NCBI RefSeq assembly: GCF_038049935.1
Contig: NZ_CP145886.1
Span: 1,744,501-1,808,500 of the forward strand
From: Rossellomorea sp. y25
GTDB taxonomy: Bacteria; Bacillota; Bacilli; Bacillales; Bacillaceae_B
Reading direction: 5' to 3'
Length of the DNA stretch: 64,000 nucleotides
In this document: positions 8,477-17,327 of the stretch, piece after piece
How positions within the stretch are numbered: the first letter of the stretch is position 1
Layout: each line of letters begins with the position of its first letter
Program-made: the position numbers and the translations under genes
Notes under the pieces: model-generated
Told to the model about the DNA's origin: nothing
The model's input: the letters and a program-made list of their open reading frames with translations, nothing else
Databases searched by the model: none

Positions 8477-9120
8477 ATCCCTATCAATCGGAGTGGGAAG
8501 AACTCGCTGATATCAAAAGAGAACTGGCAGACAGGGACTGGTTCATGGGGACGAGTGGAAACCTTGCGATACGAGTGAGTTCTTCCCCTGCTACCTTCCT
8601 GGTCACGGCAAGTGGAAAGGATAAACGAAAGCACACAAAAGAAGATTTCCTCCTAGTGAATGCTCATGGTGAGGCCATTGAGGATACTCACTTAAAACCA
8701 TCAGCCGAAACACTGCTGCACAGTCATATCTTCAAAGAAAGCTCAGCAGGTTGCAGCTTACATGTCCATACTGTGGCGAATAATGTAATCAGTGAACTGT
8801 ATGGGGATGAAGGTATCGTCACATTTAGAAACCAAGAATTAATTAAAGCGTGGGATAAGTGGGAGGAAGATGATTCTTTATCCATTCCCATCATTCGTAA
8901 TCATGCTCATATACCGACGCTTGCCGAGGAGTTTCAGTCCTTTATTAAAGCAGACAAAGGGGCGGTGCTCATTCGGAACCACGGTATCACAGTATGGGGA
9001 CGAACCGGTTTTGAAGCTAAGAAACTATTAGAAGCTTGTGAGTTTTTATTTCAATATCAACTCACTCTTTTATCTTTAACGAACACGAGATCAATTACTA
9101 AAGGAGGAGTCAGATTATGA
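8473..9120 (+). CDS. mtnB: Methylthioribulose-1-phosphate dehydratase
   Basis: The 215-residue class II aldolase/adducin-type zinc enzyme removes water from methylthioribulose-1-phosphate. Zinc ligands are seen in [10 protein letters not shown] (HxH, about residue 97) and the later histidine in [10 protein letters not shown] (about 170). The N-terminal [13 protein letters not shown] matches the family. Its ATG overlaps the mtnX stop by 4 bp, implying translational coupling. Confidence 0.95.
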   Translation: MNPYQSEWEELADIKRELADRDWFMGTSGNLAIRVSSSPATFLVTASGKDKRKHTKEDFLLVNAHGEAIEDTHLKPSAETLLHSHIFKESSAGCSLHVHTVANNVISELYGDEGIVTFRNQELIKAWDKWEEDDSLSIPIIRNHAHIPTLAEEFQSFIKADKGAVLIRNHGITVWGRTGFEAKKLLEACEFLFQYQLTLLSLTNTRSITKGGVRL

Positions 9121-9629
9121 CGACAATCAAAATCCAAGGGAAGAACCAAGTCATTGATAATCAGGAAGAGGTAGTGAAGTATTTAAGTGAACAAGGAGTC
9201 ATTTATGAGCATTGGAATATCGAAAAACTGGACGAAGGATTAAGGGACCAATTCGCTTTAACTGAGGATGATAAATCGGAAATCCTGTCTGTTTTTAAAG
9301 AAGAGATTGAAGATATCTCAGAACGAAGAGGGTATCGGTCCTGGGATGTAATTTCCCTTTCAGAGAGTACACCAAATCTTGAAGAGCTTTTAAAGAATTT
9401 CCAACAAGAGCATCATCACACAGATGATGAAGTCCGTTTTATAGTAAACGGCCATGGTGTATTTGTCATACAAGGTAGCGATGGTGATTTCTTTGAAGTA
9501 CATCTAAATCCTGGTGACTTAATTTCAGTTCCTGAAAACATTCGCCATTATTTTACATTAAGTGAAGATAAGAAAGTAGTGGCTGTTCGTATTTTCGTCA
9601 CTAAGGAAGGCTGGGTCCCAATCTATTAA
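9117..9629 (+). CDS. mtnD: Acireductone dioxygenase
   Basis: The 170-residue cupin enzyme oxidises acireductone. With iron it yields ketomethiobutyrate, with nickel a shunt product with CO. Metal ligands appear in [13 protein letters not shown] (two histidines and a glutamate, about residues 98-105) and ENIRHYF (histidine about 142). It overlaps mtnB by 4 bp and ends the operon, with a GGAGG site inside mtnB. Confidence 0.95.
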   Translation: MTTIKIQGKNQVIDNQEEVVKYLSEQGVIYEHWNIEKLDEGLRDQFALTEDDKSEILSVFKEEIEDISERRGYRSWDVISLSESTPNLEELLKNFQQEHHHTDDEVRFIVNGHGVFVIQGSDGDFFEVHLNPGDLISVPENIRHYFTLSEDKKVVAVRIFVTKEGWVPIY

Positions 9630-9634
9630 TATAT

Positions 9635-9678
9635 GAGGATAGACAAAGAGTAGAATCTTTAGTCTATCCTCTAATTTT
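9635..9678 (+). terminator. Probable terminator of mtnWXBD
   Basis: 10-bp perfect arms GAGGATAGAC (9635-9644) and GTCTATCCTC (9662-9671), followed by TAATTTTATT. The T-tract is interrupted, so strength is uncertain. Confidence 0.65.
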
Positions 9679-9841
9679 ATTGACGAGGAATTTTTGACGA
9701 AAAATGTCTAATTTAGAAACATTACTAGTAATTTTGTCTTGTTTTGCGAATCTATTTACTTTTCTGATAATACTTGGGATAATGCTCAAGTAATGATTTT
9801 ACTTAATAAAGACTAGGAGCTAAAAAAGGAGTTTACAAGAA

Positions 9842-10087
9842 ATGGGTCGTCTATTAAAAAAGAAATGGTTATTAATGAGAATCAATCAGAAACGTTCAGA
9901 AATGATTTGCCTTGGAGAGAATTTAGGCCTATGTGCAGATGAAACCGTTCGGTGCAGCCAGCAATTAGATCAGCTATTGAACGACTATGAAAAGTGCACA
10001 AATAAAGTTGTACCATTTACCCTCCAGGAATCATCAAGTGAATTTGGGCATTACATTAAGAGCTTATTAAAGCGAACTGCTTCGTGA
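9842..10087 (+). CDS. Spo0E-like aspartyl-phosphate phosphatase
   Basis: This 81-residue protein belongs to the Spo0E family of small phosphatases that dephosphorylate Spo0A~P and delay sporulation. The signature is present: helix 1 INQKRSEMICLGENLGL, then CSQQLDQLLNDYEKC with the SxxLD core. AAAAAGGAG is about 10 bp upstream of ATG 9842; an internal ATG at the MRINQ position is possible. In B. subtilis spo0E also follows the methionine salvage genes, so this may be the spo0E orthologue, but family members are too alike to be sure. Confidence 0.8.
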   Translation: MGRLLKKKWLLMRINQKRSEMICLGENLGLCADETVRCSQQLDQLLNDYEKCTNKVVPFTLQESSSEFGHYIKSLLKRTAS

Positions 10088-10192
10088 CTACACAACATGA
10101 TTTTCCTCAACATTCAAGGTTTACAAAAGAAACGAATCTCCAACAATCTCCACATTTAAACTAGACAATCAATCTAATTTGTCGTAATTTCT

Positions 10193-10239
10193 AAAAGCAA
10201 AGGACGGTACGCTACAAGCGTACCGTCCTTTGCTTTTTA
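10193..10239. terminator. Strong bidirectional-looking terminator
   Basis: 20-bp perfect arms AAAGCAAAGGACGGTACGCT / AGCGTACCGTCCTTTGCTTT with T-tracts on both sides. It separates the Spo0E-like gene from the MarR gene. Confidence 0.9.
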
Positions 10240-10256
10240 ACTAGTGACCGGTCTAT

Positions 10257-10285
10257 TTGACAATAACAGGGTTTATTTGTATAAT
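10257..10285 (+). promoter_or_regulatory. Consensus sigma-A promoter of the MarR gene
   Basis: TTGACA (10257-10262), 17-bp spacer, TATAAT (10280-10285): both boxes are perfect consensus. Confidence 0.85.
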
Positions 10286-10327
10286 GTTTTGAAACTGAGA
10301 TATTTAATTTTTAAAGGAATGAATGCC

Positions 10328-10777
10328 ATGAGTAAAACTCAAGATACAAAACAATCATTAAAGCTTTTCATTGTCCTTTCAAGAGCTTTCAAAGCCTTAA
10401 ATGAAGAGATAAATAAAAACATCCAGGAGAACGGCTTAAACCCTACCGAATTCGCTGTTCTAGAGCTTCTTTATCATAAAGGAGATCAGCCCCTGCAGCA
10501 AATTGGTGGGAAGATTCTATTAGCCTCCGGCAGCATTACGTATGTAGTGGATAAGCTTGAACAAAAGGGCTATCTTAAGCGTAATGCTTGTCCAAAGGAC
10601 CGTCGAGTTACCTATGCTCAAATAACAGAGAACGGCAGACAGTTAATTGAAGAGATTTTTCCTAATCACGAAAATCGAATTCATGAACTCATGTCAGCTC
10701 TATCTCCTGTTGAGAAGGAAGAAACGATTGAAATGTTGAAGAAATTAGGCTTATCGATTAAAGACTTGTCGTATTAA
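10328..10777 (+). CDS. MarR-family transcriptional regulator
   Basis: The protein is about 149 residues with the MarR winged helix: NPTEFAVLELLYHKGDQPLQQIGGKILLASGSITYVVDKLEQKG region and the wing DRRVTYAQITENGRQLI. The N- and C-terminal helices would form the dimer interface. ATG 10328 is preferred since AAAGG at 10313-10317 has good spacing to it. An ATG at 10319 is too close, and a GTG at 10244 lies upstream of the promoter. It is similar to the YkvE/YusO-type regulators of Bacillus. No target gene is adjacent on the same strand. Confidence 0.87.
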   Translation: MSKTQDTKQSLKLFIVLSRAFKALNEEINKNIQENGLNPTEFAVLELLYHKGDQPLQQIGGKILLASGSITYVVDKLEQKGYLKRNACPKDRRVTYAQITENGRQLIEEIFPNHENRIHELMSALSPVEKEETIEMLKKLGLSIKDLSY

Positions 10778-10791
10778 GTTCGACTCTTGTG

Positions 10792-10816
10792 CCCCGTCTA
10801 TTATTAGACGGGGTTT
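10792..10816 (+). terminator. Terminator of the MarR gene
   Basis: CCCCGTCTA-TTAT-TAGACGGGG followed by TTTTAT. Confidence 0.85.
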
Positions 10817-10957
10817 TATATTGTCTTAAAATTTCTTTGCTTTGACTTCGCCACCATCCGGTATTTGTATCTGCAATTCAATTCTTGTGATAAAAGGATA
10901 TTATCTATTACTAGTCGAATAACTATAATCGGGAATATTTTATGAGGAGGCAACATT

Positions 10958-12652
10958 ATGAAGTTTGAACAATTTACATATGAAAGGCCCAACTTAGAAG
11001 AGATTAAACCTGTTTTCCAACAGTTACTCGGAAAATTTAAGGCCGCGCCCAATGTACAAGAACAGATGGATGCGATGAAGAAACTGAATGAAATACGTCT
11101 CAGCATCGATACAATGCAAAATATATGCTATATTCGGCACTCTATCGATACCAATGATGAGTTTTACAAAGAAGAGCAAGATTATATTGATGATATGATG
11201 CCTGAGGTTCACGGGATGGTAACGGAATATTATCGGGAACTTGTAAATTCTCCATATCGTAAAGAGTTAGAAGAGAAGTGGGGAAAGCAGCTATTCGACC
11301 TGGCAGAAAGTGAAATGAAGACTTTTTCTCCTGAGATCGTCAATCTTCTGCAGAAGGAAAATAAGTTATCTTCCCAATATACAAAGCTCATGGCGTCTGC
11401 AAAGATTCCATTTGAGGGAGAGGAAAGAACATTGGCTCAGATGGGCCCTTTCACACAATCTGTCAATCGGGAAACAAGAAGAGAAGCCGCTCAAGCGACC
11501 GTTGCTTTCTTTGAAGAGAATCAAGAAGAGTTGGATCGTCTATTTGATGAGTTAGTGAAGCTGCGTCACACAATTGCTACTACTTTAGGGTATAAGAACT
11601 TTGTTGAATTAGGTTACTATCGTATGACGAGAACGGATTATACACCTGATATGGTAAGGGTTTTCCGCGATCAAGTAAAGGAGCATATCGTTCCTCTTGC
11701 TACAGAACTTAAAGAAAGACAAGGAAAGCGCATAGGGATTGATTCGATGAAGTTTTATGACGAAGGCTTTAAGTTCACTTCCGGAAATGCGGTTCCTAAG
11801 GGAAGTCCTCAGTGGATCATTGATAATGGCAAAAAGATGTACGAAGAATTATCACCGGAAACAAAGGAATTCTTTGGTTTTATGATCGAACATGACCTCA
11901 TGGATTTAGAAGCGAAGAAAGGAAAAGCTGGAGGTGGCTACTGCACGTATATTGCGAACCATGAGTCTCCTTACATCTTCTCGAATTTCAATGGTACCTC
12001 AGGAGATATTGACGTATTGACCCATGAAGCAGGTCATGCGTTCCAGGTGTACTCAAGCAGGGGATTTGATATTCCTGAATATATTTGGCCAACGTATGAA
12101 GCATGTGAAATTCATTCTATGAGTATGGAATTCTTCACATGGCCATGGATGGATTATTTCTTCAAAGAGGATACTGATAAGTATCAATTTGCACATTTAA
12201 GTGAAGCGGTGCAATTTCTTCCTTACGGTGTGGCAGTTGATGAGTTCCAGCATTTTGTGTATGAGAACCCTGAAGCTTCCCCGTCTGAACGGAACGCCGC
12301 ATGGAGAAAAATTGAAAGGGAATACCTTCCCCATAAGGACTACGATCATATTCCGTATTTAGAAAATGGGGGGTTCTGGCAGCGTCAATCCCATATATAT
12401 AATTCTCCATTCTATTATATCGATTACACATTGGCTCAAATTTGCGCGTTCCAATTCTGGAAGAAAATGAATCTTAATCGTGAGGAAGCGTGGAATGACT
12501 ATGTTGCCCTTTGTAAACTTGGGGGAAGCCTTTCATTCACAGGGCTTGTAGAAGCAGCCAAGCTCGATTCTCCGTTCCAGGAGGGGACAGTTGAGAAGGT
12601 CATTGAACCGATAAGACAATGGTTAAATGGAATAGGTGATCAATCTTTATAA
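10958..12652 (+). CDS. M3-family oligoendopeptidase
   Basis: The 564-residue zinc metallopeptidase resembles PepF-type oligopeptidases. The zinc motif HEAGH is in DVLTHEAGHAFQVY (about residue 357), with the downstream glutamate ligand in YEACEIHSMSMEFF (about 385). The long helical N-terminal half is typical for the family, which digests short peptides in the cytoplasm. There is no signal peptide. AGGAGG precedes ATG 10958. It is a single gene with its own terminator. Confidence 0.92.
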   Translation: MKFEQFTYERPNLEEIKPVFQQLLGKFKAAPNVQEQMDAMKKLNEIRLSIDTMQNICYIRHSIDTNDEFYKEEQDYIDDMMPEVHGMVTEYYRELVNSPYRKELEEKWGKQLFDLAESEMKTFSPEIVNLLQKENKLSSQYTKLMASAKIPFEGEERTLAQMGPFTQSVNRETRREAAQATVAFFEENQEELDRLFDELVKLRHTIATTLGYKNFVELGYYRMTRTDYTPDMVRVFRDQVKEHIVPLATELKERQGKRIGIDSMKFYDEGFKFTSGNAVPKGSPQWIIDNGKKMYEELSPETKEFFGFMIEHDLMDLEAKKGKAGGGYCTYIANHESPYIFSNFNGTSGDIDVLTHEAGHAFQVYSSRGFDIPEYIWPTYEACEIHSMSMEFFTWPWMDYFFKEDTDKYQFAHLSEAVQFLPYGVAVDEFQHFVYENPEASPSERNAAWRKIEREYLPHKDYDHIPYLENGGFWQRQSHIYNSPFYYIDYTLAQICAFQFWKKMNLNREEAWNDYVALCKLGGSLSFTGLVEAAKLDSPFQEGTVEKVIEPIRQWLNGIGDQSL

Positions 12653-12661
12653 AATAAAGTA

Positions 12662-12695
12662 ATAGGGCAGCCGCATTTTATGGCTGCCTATTTTG
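12662..12695 (+). terminator. Terminator of the M3 peptidase gene
   Basis: GGGCAGCC-GCATTTTAT-GGCTGCC followed by TATTTTG. Confidence 0.8.
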
Positions 12696-12795
12696 TTTGG
12701 GTTCTTCTACAATTCCGGAAGAATTATGTTCTTTTGCTTCTGATTTTCTCTGCTTGTACATAAGGTGAAGTAGAAGGTTGTCAGAGGTGATGGGT

Positions 12796-13827
12796 ATGAA
12801 AAAATTAGCTGGGTCGTTTCAAATCGCTGCTGTATATGTTGGTACCGTTATAGGAGCCGGATTTGCAACGGGAAGGGAAATTGTAGAGTTTTTCACCCGG
12901 TTTGGCTTTGTCGGGTTTATTGCGATTTTATTAAGCGGGTACTTATTTATTACAATGGGAACGAAGATTATGCTTAAGTCCCATGATATTAAAGCAAAGT
13001 CCTTTGAAGAATTTAATGAATATCTATTTGGAAAATGGTTTTCAAAGTTTATGAATATCGTCATGATGATTATGCTGATCGGGGTTTCCGCGGTAATGCT
13101 TTCAGGAGCAGGGGCTGTTTTTCAAGAGCAGCTTTTGCTACCAAAACAATTAGGGATTCTGCTGACTATTGGATTGGGATTCATCACGATGATGGTGGGG
13201 ATTAAGGGACTTTTTGCTGTGAATACATTCGTCGTTCCTCTTATGATCGTCTTTAATCTTTTTTTGATGATTCATTCTGTTCGCGACGCTGGATTTTTAG
13301 ACGCATTTCTTATGATCCCGCATGCTGAGGATGGGTGGAAATCTGTGGTTGCCCCTTTTTCATACGTAGCCTTTAATCTTGCCATGGCACAGGCTGTTCT
13401 CGTTCCTGTTGCCGGTGAAGTGAAAGATCGGGAAACCATTAAGTATGGAGGTTACCTTGGCGGCTTTTTCCTTACGCTGATTCTAATTTCCAGCCATATT
13501 ACTTTAGTCATGATCCCGGATGTGACACAATACCAAATTCCAATGGCCGTGGTTATGAAATCCTTTGTTGCCGGTTTTTACTTAATTTATATTGTCATCA
13601 TTTATGGTGAAATATTCACTTCCGTCATCGGGGGAGTATTTGGCCTGGAGAAACAATTATCGAATTACTGGAAGGGCACATCTATAATGACCTTTGCAGG
13701 TATCTTCCTCGTGATCTATTCTTTAAGTTTTTTTGAATATAGCGAACTATTGTCGTATTTATATCCACTCTTTGGCTACATGAGCTTATTATTTATCATC
13801 CTTCTCTGGATGAAACCCAATAAATAA
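12796..13827 (+). CDS. ykvI: YkvI-family polytopic membrane protein
   Basis: The 343-residue protein has about ten membrane segments and a glycine-rich first segment VGTVIGAGFATGREIVEFF. That pattern is reminiscent of APC/SSS-type transporters and identical in style to B. subtilis YkvI. Substrate unknown. ATG 12796 is preferred because AGAGGTG at 12783-12789 sits 7 bp upstream; ATG 12790 and 12778 are alternatives. Neighbours on both sides have orthologues in the same ykv region of B. subtilis. Confidence 0.85.
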   Translation: MKKLAGSFQIAAVYVGTVIGAGFATGREIVEFFTRFGFVGFIAILLSGYLFITMGTKIMLKSHDIKAKSFEEFNEYLFGKWFSKFMNIVMMIMLIGVSAVMLSGAGAVFQEQLLLPKQLGILLTIGLGFITMMVGIKGLFAVNTFVVPLMIVFNLFLMIHSVRDAGFLDAFLMIPHAEDGWKSVVAPFSYVAFNLAMAQAVLVPVAGEVKDRETIKYGGYLGGFFLTLILISSHITLVMIPDVTQYQIPMAVVMKSFVAGFYLIYIVIIYGEIFTSVIGGVFGLEKQLSNYWKGTSIMTFAGIFLVIYSLSFFEYSELLSYLYPLFGYMSLLFIILLWMKPNK

Positions 13828-13899
13828 TTGTCTGGAGGAGAGTAAAAAGCGGGTCTAGAGTTCATGTTAATAAAGACTAATGAAAAAGGAGTGGCGAAT

Positions 13900-14019
13900 A
13901 TGACACAATCTAAACACGAAAAAGAAAGACAGTGGAATGTAAGAAAACAGGAACAGCATCCTCATGGTAAAGTATCTTCCTTCAAGGAGCTTTCTGAAGG
14001 GAAAAAGGGAAAAGAATAA
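13900..14019 (+). CDS. Small charged protein of the DUF6254 type
   Basis: This 39-residue protein begins MTQSKHEKERQWNVRKQEQ, then HPHGKVSSFKELSEGKKGKE. The HGKVxSFxxLS core is what I recall for DUF6254, a short lysine-rich Bacillus family without known function. AAAAAGGAG lies about 9 bp upstream and a terminator follows immediately, supporting a real gene. Confidence 0.7.
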   Translation: MTQSKHEKERQWNVRKQEQHPHGKVSSFKELSEGKKGKE

Positions 14020-14020
14020 G

Positions 14021-14054
14021 AAAAAAACGGATGCTTCGAGCATCCGTTTTTTCT
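14021..14054. terminator. Bidirectional terminator between two convergent genes
   Basis: AACGGATGC-TTCGA-GCATCCGTT flanked by A-tract and T-tract serves the small gene on the plus strand and the DUF2254 gene on the minus strand. Confidence 0.85.
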
Positions 14055-14063
14055 TGGGTCCCA

Positions 14064-15449
14064 TTACTCTTCTCTATGGTGATGGTAAGAGTCACTTGTC
14101 TTATATTTTTCAGGGAAATATTTATTCCTCACTTCATCCTTATCCCAATCTGTTTGTCTGCAGGCTGCAGCCAGTTCATCCAGATGTCTCATGATGTACT
14201 GCATGTCGAGGTTTTGGAGGCTGACATAGTCGATTCCTTCCAGAATATAGTCTTTAAACGTCCACACCATGCGCTTCGTTTCTTCGCTATTATTTTCCCC
14301 TATCATTCTCAGTGAACGCAGAATTTCGGCAATTATGGATATATCCTGCTTCCCGTAATGCCTTAACTGGTAAAAGCTTCGGTATAAATAATCTACAAAG
14401 GTCGGCTGTTCCAATATGATTCGCACATTGTTTTCTTCATCTGATAAATATGAGCTTGGAAGCTTGTGTTTAGCAAGTTTCGATAAAATGATCCCGATTT
14501 CTTCTATGCAGTTTTTTGCGGTATTCGGGTCATTGATGGCGGGGGAAATGGCTCTCAAGGCTATTTCAACCAGCTTTCTTATCCCGAGTTCAATGTCTTC
14601 CATGGGCTCTTTGTCTGGCCCAAGTACGAGGTATTCCAAGTAATCTTCTACATCTATTTCTTTATTCGCAGTCCATGCCGTCATGACAGGAGTACCTTCA
14701 AGTAAGTATTCACCCGGTGTTTTCACCATTCGGATAATCGCTTTATCTTTAGCAGCTTTATTGATCATTCCTTCTATATCGATCTGCTGTAAATACCCCG
14801 ATCGCTCACTATACACATAAATGGGTTCTGTATCGTTAAAAAGTGACTCATTCAAGGTTGAAGGCTCGTCTTTAATGGCATTCTTGCTATATAAATAGCT
14901 ATTATCAATTTTTTTATTCGTTTTGATTGTTATATTATGTATTAAATTACTTACTTTCACCCAATTGGAAACATGGTGAACAAAGTAGACGAAAACAAAT
15001 AAACAAATAATCGCCACTATACCGGCAAAGGCCGAAGAAATATATAATTTTTGTCCGGATTCATCTTGAAGGAGAACTAATAAAGTGATGCAGTAGACCA
15101 CACCCGATACAAAAATGGCGAGAACCCGCTGAGTAGGACGGTCATTAATGAAATTCTGTAGGGTCCTTGGTGAATATTGGGATAAAAAAGTGGTTAACAC
15201 GACCATAATCGTTGAAAAGGTAATCGTCGTCATCGTCATTATCGATGACGCAATCGTACTGATGATGGTCATGGATAAATCAAAATTCGAGAACAAAACC
15301 TTTGGAAACAAAGGATAATCATGCTGACTTAACCACCAATCAAAATAAAAGGTGAGTAGGGAAAGCACTAAAGAGACGAGTGAAAATAAAAATGGTACAA
15401 ACCAAAAGCTTTTTCTTGCTTTGTTAACAATATGTATATTTAAATTCAT
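14064..15449 (-). CDS. DUF2254 predicted membrane protein
   Basis: The 461-residue protein has four membrane segments in the N-terminal third, near residues 15-38, 55-85, 108-128 and 136-160. Between them is the conserved TFSTIMVVLTTFLSQYSPRTL stretch. The large cytoplasmic part includes RAISPAINDPNTAKNCIEEI, a hallmark of DUF2254. The function of this family is not known to me. The gene is monocistronic and convergent with the small gene at 13900. Confidence 0.85.
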   Translation of the reverse strand: MNLNIHIVNKARKSFWFVPFLFSLVSLVLSLLTFYFDWWLSQHDYPLFPKVLFSNFDLSMTIISTIASSIMTMTTITFSTIMVVLTTFLSQYSPRTLQNFINDRPTQRVLAIFVSGVVYCITLLVLLQDESGQKLYISSAFAGIVAIICLFVFVYFVHHVSNWVKVSNLIHNITIKTNKKIDNSYLYSKNAIKDEPSTLNESLFNDTEPIYVYSERSGYLQQIDIEGMINKAAKDKAIIRMVKTPGEYLLEGTPVMTAWTANKEIDVEDYLEYLVLGPDKEPMEDIELGIRKLVEIALRAISPAINDPNTAKNCIEEIGIILSKLAKHKLPSSYLSDEENNVRIILEQPTFVDYLYRSFYQLRHYGKQDISIIAEILRSLRMIGENNSEETKRMVWTFKDYILEGIDYVSLQNLDMQYIMRHLDELAAACRQTDWDKDEVRNKYFPEKYKTSDSYHHHREE

Positions 15450-15541
15450 GACTTGGTTCCACCTTACAAAACAGTATGCTATAAGAATATCCTCAAAGCC
15501 GTTTCTGTAAACCTTTTCTCTGTTTGTCGAATCCCATTATA

Positions 15542-15571
15542 AAAAGGTGGAGTAACGTTCTCCACCTTTTA
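15542..15571 (-). terminator. Terminator of ykvS
   Basis: On the minus strand AAAAGGTGGAG-AACGTTA-CTCCACCTTTTT. Confidence 0.8.
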
Positions 15572-15581
15572 GAAAATCGTA

Positions 15582-15761
15582 TTATGCTTCCACTATTTTA
15601 TAGTTTTTATGATTAACAACCGTTTTTTCTTCCAGTTCAAGGTCGCGGTAGTTTTTCATATACGTCAGATCAACGATGACTGAGTTTTCATTAACTTTCT
15701 CTACAATTCCTTTTAATCCTTCTCTAAATTCAATCACATTTCCAATTTCTGCTTTTTTCAT
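15582..15761 (-). CDS. ykvS: YkvS-like DUF2187 protein
   Basis: The 59-residue protein MKKAEIGNVIEFREGLKG... has a KOW/SH3-like pattern: GNVIEF, GIVEKVNENSVIVDLT, NYRDLELEEKTVVNHKNYKI. This matches the DUF2187 family, of which B. subtilis YkvS is a member. AAAAGGAG precedes the ATG on the minus strand. Function unknown. Confidence 0.8.
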   Translation of the reverse strand: MKKAEIGNVIEFREGLKGIVEKVNENSVIVDLTYMKNYRDLELEEKTVVNHKNYKIVEA

Positions 15762-15925
15762 CTGAGGTCGCTCCTTTTTGCCAAAATTCTACAAACAATT
15801 ACTAATATTTTGACGTAAACTCAATAAAAGGTAAAGAGTTTTCTAAAAATTTAATTAAAAAATTAGTCTTGAGCTTTACAACCTTTTAAAACTACAATAG
15901 AGACATTCAGGATGGAGGTTTGGAT

Positions 15926-16120
15926 ATGAGTGAAACAGAAATTCTTGAACAACTACATTTATTGCGTACAAGAGAAATTGAAGAAATAAGAGTGATGAAA
16001 GAAGACTTTCTTACCTTTCGATCTTTACTCGTTAAACAAGAGGATTTTAAACAGTTTCGTGGAGTGGCTCAGCATGGCGGGAATATTCTTTATCACTATT
16101 TAGATACACCAAGAAGTTAG
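15926..16120 (+). CDS. Conserved hypothetical small protein
   Basis: I do not recognise this 64-residue protein. It is mostly helical and charged (ETEILEQLHLLRTREIEEI), then VKQEDFKQFRGVAQHGG. ATG 15926 lies 7 bp after GGAGG, so an in-frame TTG at 15920 can be dismissed. It is monocistronic with its own terminator. The good start signal and clean stop make it a real gene. Confidence 0.7.
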   Translation: MSETEILEQLHLLRTREIEEIRVMKEDFLTFRSLLVKQEDFKQFRGVAQHGGNILYHYLDTPRS

Positions 16121-16124
16121 AAAA

Positions 16125-16152
16125 GCGGGGGATGAGATCCTCCGTTTTTTTT
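16125..16152 (+). terminator. Terminator of the small gene at 15926
   Basis: GCGGGGGAT-GAG-ATCCTCCG followed by eight T. Confidence 0.75.
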
Positions 16153-16296
16153 GTTCATATCTAATATATGAAGCACTATGGTATTTTAGAATGTTCTTTC
16201 CAGACTACAAAGAACGGACGGTGGTAACCATTACCTGATGAAATTCTGTTCATTCGTTGTTATCTTAGTGGGGAGCGCTAATTAGGAGGTAGAAAT

Positions 16297-16887
16297 ATGA
16301 TTAAGAAAAGCTTACTAGTAGGGATTGCAGTACTTTCCATTGTTTCATTCTCTACTCAAACTATTGCAGCTAAAGGAGTACACACTGTTGAAAATGGTGA
16401 GTCTCTTTGGGATATAGGTAAAGAGAAATCTGTATCTGTCCTTCAACTAAAAAAAGAGAACGATTTGAAATCGAATGAAATTCATCCAGGTCAAACGTTA
16501 GCAATACCAGGAAATGAAGTAACAGCCGAAGATCGTGAGTTACTGGCAAAACTGGTTCATGCAGAAGCTAAAGGAGAACCATATGCAGGTAAAGTGGCTG
16601 TCGCAACGGTTGTTTTAAACCGAGTGGATTCCTCTGAATTCCCTGACTCTATTAAAGAAGTAATCTACGAGGTAGCAAACGGTCATTATGCCTTTTCTCC
16701 GGTTCAAAACGGTCAAATCAACCAAGCGCCTTCTCAGGAAGCGAGAGACGCTGTTCAAGAGGCATTGGCTTTCAGAGGTCAGGGACAAGGTTCTCTCTTC
16801 TTCTATAATCCTGTAACATCCACGAGCGAATGGATTACCAATAGAGAAACATTGCTTACCATTGGAAAACACCGCTTCGCAAAATAA
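16297..16887 (+). CDS. ykvT: Exported LysM and SleB-type cell wall hydrolase
   Basis: The 196-residue secreted protein has a signal peptide (KKSLLVGIAVLSIVSFSTQTIA, cleavage after about residue 24) and one LysM domain (HTVENGESLWDIGKE... about 29-72). The C-terminal Hydrolase_2 domain (about 78-195) has the SleB/CwlJ hallmarks LLAKLVHAEAKGEPYAGKVAVATVVLNRV and the catalytic glutamate in HAEA. YkvT of B. subtilis has the same architecture and place. AGGAGG precedes the ATG. Confidence 0.9.
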   Translation: MIKKSLLVGIAVLSIVSFSTQTIAAKGVHTVENGESLWDIGKEKSVSVLQLKKENDLKSNEIHPGQTLAIPGNEVTAEDRELLAKLVHAEAKGEPYAGKVAVATVVLNRVDSSEFPDSIKEVIYEVANGHYAFSPVQNGQINQAPSQEARDAVQEALAFRGQGQGSLFFYNPVTSTSEWITNRETLLTIGKHRFAK

Positions 16888-16994
16888 TCATTACGCAGAA
16901 TTTCTCTCACTATCAAAATAGCGTTCGGATACTTTTTTCTTTTCTCTACGTGGAATTAATAGTAAAATAGAGTAAAGAAGAAGAGGTGATGTTG

Positions 16995-17174
16995 ATGAAT
17001 GGGACCATTGTGGCTCGAATTGAAACGGTGCGATGGAAGATGATACAATCAGGTATTCGTTTTGGGCTGAGCAGTCCAGTCACCATTCAACTCAGTAAAG
17101 AGTTGGACGCCTTAATCAATATTCATCAGCGTAATGTTATAAATCAAACTACCCAAAATAAGATAGTACAATAA
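16995..17174 (+). CDS. Second Spo0E-like aspartyl-phosphate phosphatase
   Basis: The 59-residue protein has the Spo0E helical-hairpin signature: VARIETVRWKMIQSGIRFGL, then IQLSKELDALIN with SxxLD. A GTG at 16986 and ATG at 16989 also open this frame. ATG 16995 fits the AGAGGTG site at 16982-16988 best. It is a paralogue of the gene at 9842, 7 kb away. The likely role is dephosphorylation of Spo0A~P or a related regulator. Confidence 0.75.
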   Translation: MNGTIVARIETVRWKMIQSGIRFGLSSPVTIQLSKELDALINIHQRNVINQTTQNKIVQ

Positions 17175-17176
17175 AT

Positions 17177-17227
17177 AAAAGGATTAACCTTGGAATGTCT
17201 CGGCATTTTCACAGGTTAATCCTTTTC
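17177..17227 (+). terminator. Terminator of the second Spo0E-like gene
   Basis: AAAAGGATTAACCT and AGGTTAATCCTTTT arms around a 20-base loop. Confidence 0.75.
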
Positions 17228-17327
17228 TATATGTCTTTGAGAAGGTTGAGGGCCATAGGAAAAGGGTATCCTCTTTAGGAAGAATAAACAGTAAATCGCA
17301 AATGAAAATAATTAAAGATAAAGGGAG

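Noticed and set aside
14031..14315. Plus-strand frames opposite the DUF2254 gene
   Set aside because: They are antisense to a well-supported gene and run through a terminator.
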